Shown: positions 60,028 through 64,000 of the stretch, piece after piece
How positions within the stretch are numbered: position 1 is the stretch's first letter
Layout of the letters: every line of letters starts with the position of its first letter
Origin: Mariniphaga sp041687215
Lineage (GTDB): Bacteria; Bacteroidota; Bacteroidia; Bacteroidales; Prolixibacteraceae
DNA: 64,000 nt
Reading direction: 5' to 3'
NCBI RefSeq assembly: GCF_041687215.1
Contig: NZ_JAWLCI010000023.1
Span: 1 to 64,000, forward strand
Notes under the pieces: model-generated
What the model was told of the DNA's origin: nothing
What the model saw: the letters and a program-made list of their open reading frames with translations, nothing else
Databases searched by the model: none
Translations under genes and position numbers: made by a program

Positions 60028-60084
60028 GCCACGAATGGCACAAATGAACACGAATAATTCGTGAAAATTCGTGTAATCCGTGGC
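60028..60084. repeat. Long palindrome, left of the GxxExxY gene
   Basis: 57-bp imperfect palindrome that begins GCCACGAATGGCAC and ends CGTGTAATCCGTGGC, with ACACGAATAATTCGTG near its centre. It is 6 bp after the GH26 stop. Confidence 0.75.
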
Positions 60085-60114
60085 TAATGCAATTAAAATC
60101 AAACCTTTCACATT

Positions 60115-60489
60115 ATGGGAAATTTAATTCTAAAAGATGAAAGCTATCAGATAATTGGGAAATGCTTTGAAGTGCACAACCAATTAGGCCCCGGATTTCT
60201 TGAAGTAGTTTATAAAGATGCCCTCGAATTGGAGTTTCAGCAAGCAGGAATACCTTATCAAAGGGAAAAAGAATATACAATAGTATACAAGGGAACTCTC
60301 CTTCGACGAAAATATTACGCTGATTTTGTTGTTTTTGACTCTGTTATTATAGAAGTTAAAGCCGTTTCAGGATTTACGGATGACTTTGTTGCCCGTTGCA
60401 TCAATTACCTGAGGGTCTCCGGGAACAAGTTGGCATTGCTGGTAAATTTTGGAGAACCCAAATTAAATTATCAGCGGATTGTGTATTAG
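60115..60489 (+). CDS. GxxExxY protein
   Basis: 124-aa protein of the GxxExxY family, named for the motif seen here as GPGFLEVVY (26-34). It also shows EVHNQLG, YYADFVVFDSVIIEVKAV (a PD-(D/E)xK-like nuclease core with Asp and Glu-x-Lys) and INYLRVSGNKLALLVNFG. Function unknown; the fold suggests nucleic-acid processing. The gene is flanked at once by two similar palindromes (60028-60084 and 60496-60553) and interrupts a carbohydrate locus, as expected of a small mobile cassette. Confidence 0.92.
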   Translation: MGNLILKDESYQIIGKCFEVHNQLGPGFLEVVYKDALELEFQQAGIPYQREKEYTIVYKGTLLRRKYYADFVVFDSVIIEVKAVSGFTDDFVARCINYLRVSGNKLALLVNFGEPKLNYQRIVY

Positions 60490-60495
60490 GGATTT

Positions 60496-60553
60496 GCCAC
60501 GAATTACACGGATGAACACAAATTATTCGTGCAAATTTGTGTTCATCCGTGGC
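60496..60553. repeat. Long palindrome, right of the GxxExxY gene
   Basis: 58-bp imperfect palindrome: GCCACGAATTACACGGATG at the left, CATCCGTGGC at the right, ATTATTCGTGCAAAT in the middle. Resembles the left-hand copy. Confidence 0.8.
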
Positions 60554-60561
60554 TAAAATAT

Positions 60562-61857
60562 TTACCCTAGAAATTTTTTTCTCAATGCCTCCACCTGTTT
60601 GTCGTTTATGGGAATGAGGCTGCCCAGGGAAGTGCCCATGGTAAGCGATTTGGCGCTGAATTCAGCCACTTCGAGGCGGTCAAATGTACCCAGTAATTTA
60701 TCGCCGGTTACCAGCACCGAATCGTTATTGATAATCACTGCCGGAGTGTCTTTTGACAGCAGGTTCAGAATGGTTTCCTCGCCTGCAAAATGGGAACCAA
60801 AAGGCACATTGGGAACATCCTGCAAAAATATCCAGCTTTCGGGAATGGTGCGCACATCCAACTTTTCGTGGGTAACACTGTAAGCCATCAGATACGGTGT
60901 TTGTGTAAGAATGATGGAGTTGATTTCCGAGTTGCGTTTGTAAATCTCCTGGTGGAGCCAGGTTGCCCGGCTGGGCAGCTTCCCGGGTTCACGTTTGCCG
61001 TCTTTAATCTGCACAATATCTTCATTCTGAATATTCCAGCGGGCGACATCGGTGGGCGTAATCAGGAAATCGTTTCCCCGCCAGCGCACTGAAACCGTTC
61101 CGTAAGAGCTAATCATTAATCCCTGGTTACAGGCCCGGTGAACAATGCGTTTAATTTCTTCACGAATGGCCCTTTCATCAGACGGATGTTCTACTGTTTC
61201 CATTTCAAGCAGCAATCGTGGAATTTGATTTTCAAACTCCTCAATCTGCTCATCAGTAAGGTAATGCGGTGTGCCAATCATATTTCCGTAAATGATGGTT
61301 CGGCCGCAAAACTCCAGCGTTTCGAAACGCTGAAATGCATCGCGCAAATTGCTGCCACCCACCACAGTGCCATGATTTTCCATAATCACCGCATTAAACC
61401 CCTTTTCAAACTCGCGGGCAATTACCTCGCCCAGTTCGTCGCTTCCCGGCAATTCATAGGGCGCATAACCAATGTCGCCACACACATATTTGGCCTGTGG
61501 AATAATGTTGGTATCGGGAATTTGTCGCACGATGCTGAACGACACCAATGCCGGCGGATGAGCATGCACAATGGCTTTTATGTCGGGCCGGCTTTGGTAA
61601 ATGGCCCGGTGAAACGGATACTCCGACGAAGGTTTGTGCCGCCCTTCAATGGTGCCGTCTTTCCGTACCACCACAATATCCGAAGGTCGGAGTGAGCCTT
61701 TGTCGATGGCCGAAGGGGTCACCCAAATATCGCCACTTTCGTCAATTATGGAAACATTTCCGCCTGAAGTAGTGGTTAGTCCGCTGCTGTAAATTTTGTC
61801 GATAATCATGGTAATCTGGTCGCGGGGGTGCATTAGGCCGGTATCGAGTTTTTTCAT
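60562..61857 (-). CDS. Two-domain class II aldolase/adducin protein, second domain degenerate
   Basis: 431-aa cytosolic protein with two tandem class II aldolase domains. The first (about 10-205) is complete: TSGGNVS, SSEYPFH, metal ligands His98 and His100 in VHAHPP, and His162 in MENHGTVVGG. The second (about 225-425) has the same pattern but lacks the metal site: SRATWLH for SSEYPFH, LTQTPY for VHAHPP, and INNDSVLVTG for MENHGTVVGG. Family members cleave or epimerise phosphorylated sugars such as fuculose-1-phosphate or ribulose-5-phosphate. The second half is probably a structural or regulatory pseudo-domain. A single gene after the GxxExxY palindrome, with no sugar kinase nearby. Confidence 0.88.
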   Translation of the reverse strand: MKKLDTGLMHPRDQITMIIDKIYSSGLTTTSGGNVSIIDESGDIWVTPSAIDKGSLRPSDIVVVRKDGTIEGRHKPSSEYPFHRAIYQSRPDIKAIVHAHPPALVSFSIVRQIPDTNIIPQAKYVCGDIGYAPYELPGSDELGEVIAREFEKGFNAVIMENHGTVVGGSNLRDAFQRFETLEFCGRTIIYGNMIGTPHYLTDEQIEEFENQIPRLLLEMETVEHPSDERAIREEIKRIVHRACNQGLMISSYGTVSVRWRGNDFLITPTDVARWNIQNEDIVQIKDGKREPGKLPSRATWLHQEIYKRNSEINSIILTQTPYLMAYSVTHEKLDVRTIPESWIFLQDVPNVPFGSHFAGEETILNLLSKDTPAVIINNDSVLVTGDKLLGTFDRLEVAEFSAKSLTMGTSLGSLIPINDKQVEALRKKFLG

Positions 61858-62038
61858 GTTTTGCGATTTTTCAGTTTTAAAAGGTTGAAATTACGAAAGA
61901 ATTGGCAATGATGTTTTGGTTATGGATGAATTTAACGGTGAAGAGAGGTTGGGGTAAAATAGAATTCAAGTGAAAAAAGGCAGGAGATTAGCTTATTCGA
62001 AACCTGAAGGTTTTTTTCGCAAAGTTGAAAAAAATACA

Positions 62039-62242
62039 ATGGAAACAGTACACTTAAAAATTTTAACCAATGCAAAAAGAGAAAAACATCTTTTGAGATT
62101 ACCGTGTGAAAGGGACAAAACCGGTGGGGATACTGAATTTGAACATTTGCCGAATGAAGAAAAAATAAAAGCCATTAGTGAAGCTGAAAAAGGTAAAATT
62201 ACCGAAGCTAACAGTATTGATGGACTGTTTGTTTCAATTTAA
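62039..62242 (+). CDS. Small hypothetical protein, possibly antitoxin-like
   Basis: 67-aa frame starting METVHLKILTNAKREKHLLR and ending KGKITEANSIDGLFVSI. The second half (EKIKAISEAEKGKITEANSI) looks like short antitoxins of Bacteroidota, but no toxin gene is next to it and the middle (PCERDKTGGDTEF) looks irregular, perhaps frameshifted. A longer GTG start at 61970 is less likely. Possibly a decaying orphan gene. Confidence 0.4.
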   Translation: METVHLKILTNAKREKHLLRLPCERDKTGGDTEFEHLPNEEKIKAISEAEKGKITEANSIDGLFVSI

Positions 62243-62287
62243 TTTATATTTTATTCTCTATCAATCGGAATTTTGTATTTCTGCTCC

Positions 62288-63181
62288 TTATTCAATAATT
62301 AATTCAGCAATTACCGGCCAGTGGTCGGAAATAAAAATGCTATCTTCCACAATCCTGTCAACACGGTAAGAATTCACTTTAAAAAAATCATTCACAAAAA
62401 TATAGTCAATGGCATCGCCTGATTTTCCAACCGTCCAGTCCGGTCTGAATCCGGTACTTGTTGAGCCGGCAGTTGAAACAGGTGTTTCGGCGATGAGTTC
62501 TGCACTGTTTAAATCATTTTCCGATTTGAGTGTTTCAATTAAATTATCATAAACAGTGCTGCCAAGAGTTTCATTGTTTTTTCTGATGTTAAAATCACCG
62601 GTGACTATTACCGGAGAATTTCCGGCAATCGAAGTAATTTTCTCTGCTAATAAATGCGGACTCATTTCACGTGCTTTTACACCCCGGTGGTCGAAATGGG
62701 TATTGAAAAAGTAGAATGTTTTCCCCGAAGATTTGACTTCAAATTTTGCCCAGGTAACAATCCGTGTTATTGCTGCATCCCAGCCAATGCTTCCCGGTAT
62801 TTCAGGTGTTTCAGACAACCAGAATTGTGAATTATCCAGGAGAAGAAACTCGTCTTTTTTGTAGAATACGGGTGTGTATTCTCCACCTTGTTTTCCGTCG
62901 TCTCTTCCGGTTCCTACGTAATCATATTCTGGTAAAATTTCTTGAAGATTCAGAATCTGATTGTGTTTCACTTCCTGCATTCCAATAATATCGGGGACTT
63001 CTTCCCTGAAATAAGATTCGATGACTGGAATACGGTTTTCCCATCTGTTTTCGCCATCATTAGGATTGTCATAACGGACATTAAAGGTAACTACATGCAA
63101 ATTTTCTTTTAATTCGTCTTTGTTGCTGCATCCATTTGGCAGAAACAAAAAGATAAAAGCAGCGGCTATAAAATTCATCAT
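62288..63181 (-). CDS. Endonuclease/exonuclease/phosphatase-family lipoprotein
   Basis: 297-aa lipoprotein (signal AAAFIFLFLPNGC, lipid on Cys18). EEP fold: VVTFNVRYDNPNDGENRW, IIGMQEVKHNQ with the metal-binding Glu, FFNTHFDHRG, VIVTGDFNIRKNN, and ISDHWPVIAEL with the final Asp-His. Members outside the cell hydrolyse phosphodiesters, such as in nucleic acids or lipids. The gene is 86 bp downstream of the SusD-like gene on the same strand and probably belongs to that operon. Confidence 0.9.
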   Translation of the reverse strand: MMNFIAAAFIFLFLPNGCSNKDELKENLHVVTFNVRYDNPNDGENRWENRIPVIESYFREEVPDIIGMQEVKHNQILNLQEILPEYDYVGTGRDDGKQGGEYTPVFYKKDEFLLLDNSQFWLSETPEIPGSIGWDAAITRIVTWAKFEVKSSGKTFYFFNTHFDHRGVKAREMSPHLLAEKITSIAGNSPVIVTGDFNIRKNNETLGSTVYDNLIETLKSENDLNSAELIAETPVSTAGSTSTGFRPDWTVGKSGDAIDYIFVNDFFKVNSYRVDRIVEDSIFISDHWPVIAELIIE

Positions 63182-63267
63182 TTTCCTATCGTTTTTAAAA
63201 TTTTAAAAGGGGAACAGGAATAATTCCCGTTCCCTGTGTAAAAGTATTCATTTTCCTGTTTAACCGC

Positions 63268-64000
63268 TTAATCCCAGCCCGGGTTTTGACCTAAATTTGG
63301 GTTCATCAAATAATCCTGTTCCGGGATTGGATAAAAATACCGTTTTTCATCCCAGATTCTTGGAATATTATCGAGCCATGTCAATTCACCGTTTGTTCCA
63401 TTGGTTAAACGTTGAGGATTTGGTTCGTTATTTATAGTTGCCCCAACTGCAACGAACTCATAAGAAACATCAGGTAACGGACTAAGTACTTCTTCAACAA
63501 ATATTACATCATCAATACCGTCTTCGTTTAAATCCATGGGAACATCCAGTTCTGGCACATAAAATCCCCGCCAGTTCATTTTCATTAAATCACCTTTTTT
63601 CCAGCGCTTCAAATCATCAAATCTGAAACCTTCCATAACAAGCTCGATACCTCTTTCTCTTCTTATTTCTAATAGAACCGGATTATTTATTTCAGGGAAA
63701 TAGGTGGATTGCAAATATTCATCAATTTCGATTGGTAACTGATTAAGACCACCTGTAATACCTGCTCGTGCCCTCAATGCCCCAATAGTGATTGCCCAGT
63801 CAGAGTCTGTTAAAGTACCTAATTCAGCTTTTGCTTCTGCATAATTTAGCAATACCTCGGCATACCTAATAAAAGATACTGAATTATCGTTATAGTCTCT
63901 TAGATCATAATATGTATCGTCCAGCACCCATTTAATTGGCATATAACCAGTAAGTACATAGCCGAAATCGGGAGGGGCGGGGATAAGCTGACCTCCGCTA
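63268..64000 (-). CDS. SusD/RagB-family lipoprotein, C-terminal part (cut by window edge)
   Basis: The frame is open to the right edge, so only the last 243 codons are visible. It shows the C-terminal half of SusD-like nutrient-binding proteins: FIRYAEVLLNYAEAKAELG, LRARAGITGGLNQLP, NPVLLEIRRERGIELVMEGF, RFDDLKRWKKG, and the ending YFYPIPEQDYLMNPNLGQNP. SusD-like proteins sit on the outer membrane over a SusC-type TonB transporter, so a susC-like gene is expected just outside the window. Together with the EEP lipoprotein it suggests import of a phosphorylated or nucleic-acid-derived ligand (inference). Confidence 0.93.
   Translation of the reverse strand, partial: SGGQLIPAPPDFGYVLTGYMPIKWVLDDTYYDLRDYNDNSVSFIRYAEVLLNYAEAKAELGTLTDSDWAITIGALRARAGITGGLNQLPIEIDEYLQSTYFPEINNPVLLEIRRERGIELVMEGFRFDDLKRWKKGDLMKMNWRGFYVPELDVPMDLNEDGIDDVIFVEEVLSPLPDVSYEFVAVGATINNEPNPQRLTNGTNGELTWLDNIPRIWDEKRYFYPIPEQDYLMNPNLGQNPGWD

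Noticed and set aside
1..64000. tRNA, rRNA or riboswitch genes
   Set aside because: No cloverleaf with a T-loop motif, rRNA stretch or known riboswitch core was noticed; a covariance-model scan would be needed to exclude short RNAs.

Overview
The window is a chromosomal segment of a Bacteroidota bacterium, most likely an anaerobic or facultative marine or sediment member of the Marinilabiliales/Prolixibacteraceae type (inference). Support for this: type IX secretion C-terminal domains, a SusD-like protein at the right edge, many SPII lipoproteins, GH2/GH26/S1-sulfatase clusters, a FISUMP-domain protein, 7TM-DISM/LytTR signalling, -7 promoter boxes of the TAnnTTTG type, and absence of clear Shine-Dalgarno sequences. 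I saw no rRNA or tRNA gene, CRISPR array, prophage or replication origin.

Layout. 58-4767 (minus): AT-rich defence operon vsr - XRE regulator - cytosine-5 DNA methyltransferase - 78-aa protein - GHKL ATPase - 87-aa protein, with a relic of a second vsr next to it. 5280-9116: a small membrane-protein gene and its broken duplicate flanking a DUF3843-like gene, then a toxin-antitoxin pair. 9304-10416: membrane metallophosphoesterase. 10479-16664 (plus): a D-glucarate/D-galactarate catabolic operon (GntP-family permease, garD, garR, gudD, garL), ending in a recombination junction with a third copy of the small membrane-protein gene. 17130-25384: mixed region with a truncated tricorn protease, a purple-acid-phosphatase-like protein, surface proteins, an unusual Lgt-barrel fusion and queD. 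25490-26494: trpS. 26713-39172 (plus): a Gfo/Idh/MocA oxidoreductase, a degraded sialate O-acetylesterase, then GH2 - three S1 sulfatases - GH2, a cluster suited to a sulfated galactose-containing polysaccharide (inference).

40434-50438 (minus): a 7TM-DISM histidine kinase and LytTR regulator followed by a long set of exported proteins (two T9SS cargo proteins, an S74-domain protein, lipoproteins, a FISUMP protein). Two operon heads share a near-identical 16-bp element that is the best candidate operator of the LytTR protein. 50694-60022: a six-hairpin-like lipoprotein, a REP-associated transposase (RAYT) flanked by seven REP palindromes, a macroglobulin/TonB-plug protein, then GH2 and GH26 lipoproteins. 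60028-64000: a GxxExxY gene between two palindromic repeats, a two-domain class II aldolase, an EEP-family lipoprotein and the end of a SusD-like gene.

The most striking non-genic signals are: (1) a dispersed leader of about 100-140 bp in front of three unrelated genes (8682, 22755, 50694), whose inverted repeat, in two copies, contains the start codon; (2) REP elements that supply the last codons and stop codon of two neighbouring genes in the same frame; (3) the shared LytTR-type site; (4) a family of GGATGNCATCC hairpins placed just after genes, with signs of compensatory change. Dispersed palindromes and degenerate 7-mer repeats fill most intergenic gaps. All positions were read by eye; homology calls rest on recognised motifs and memory of families, not on searches.
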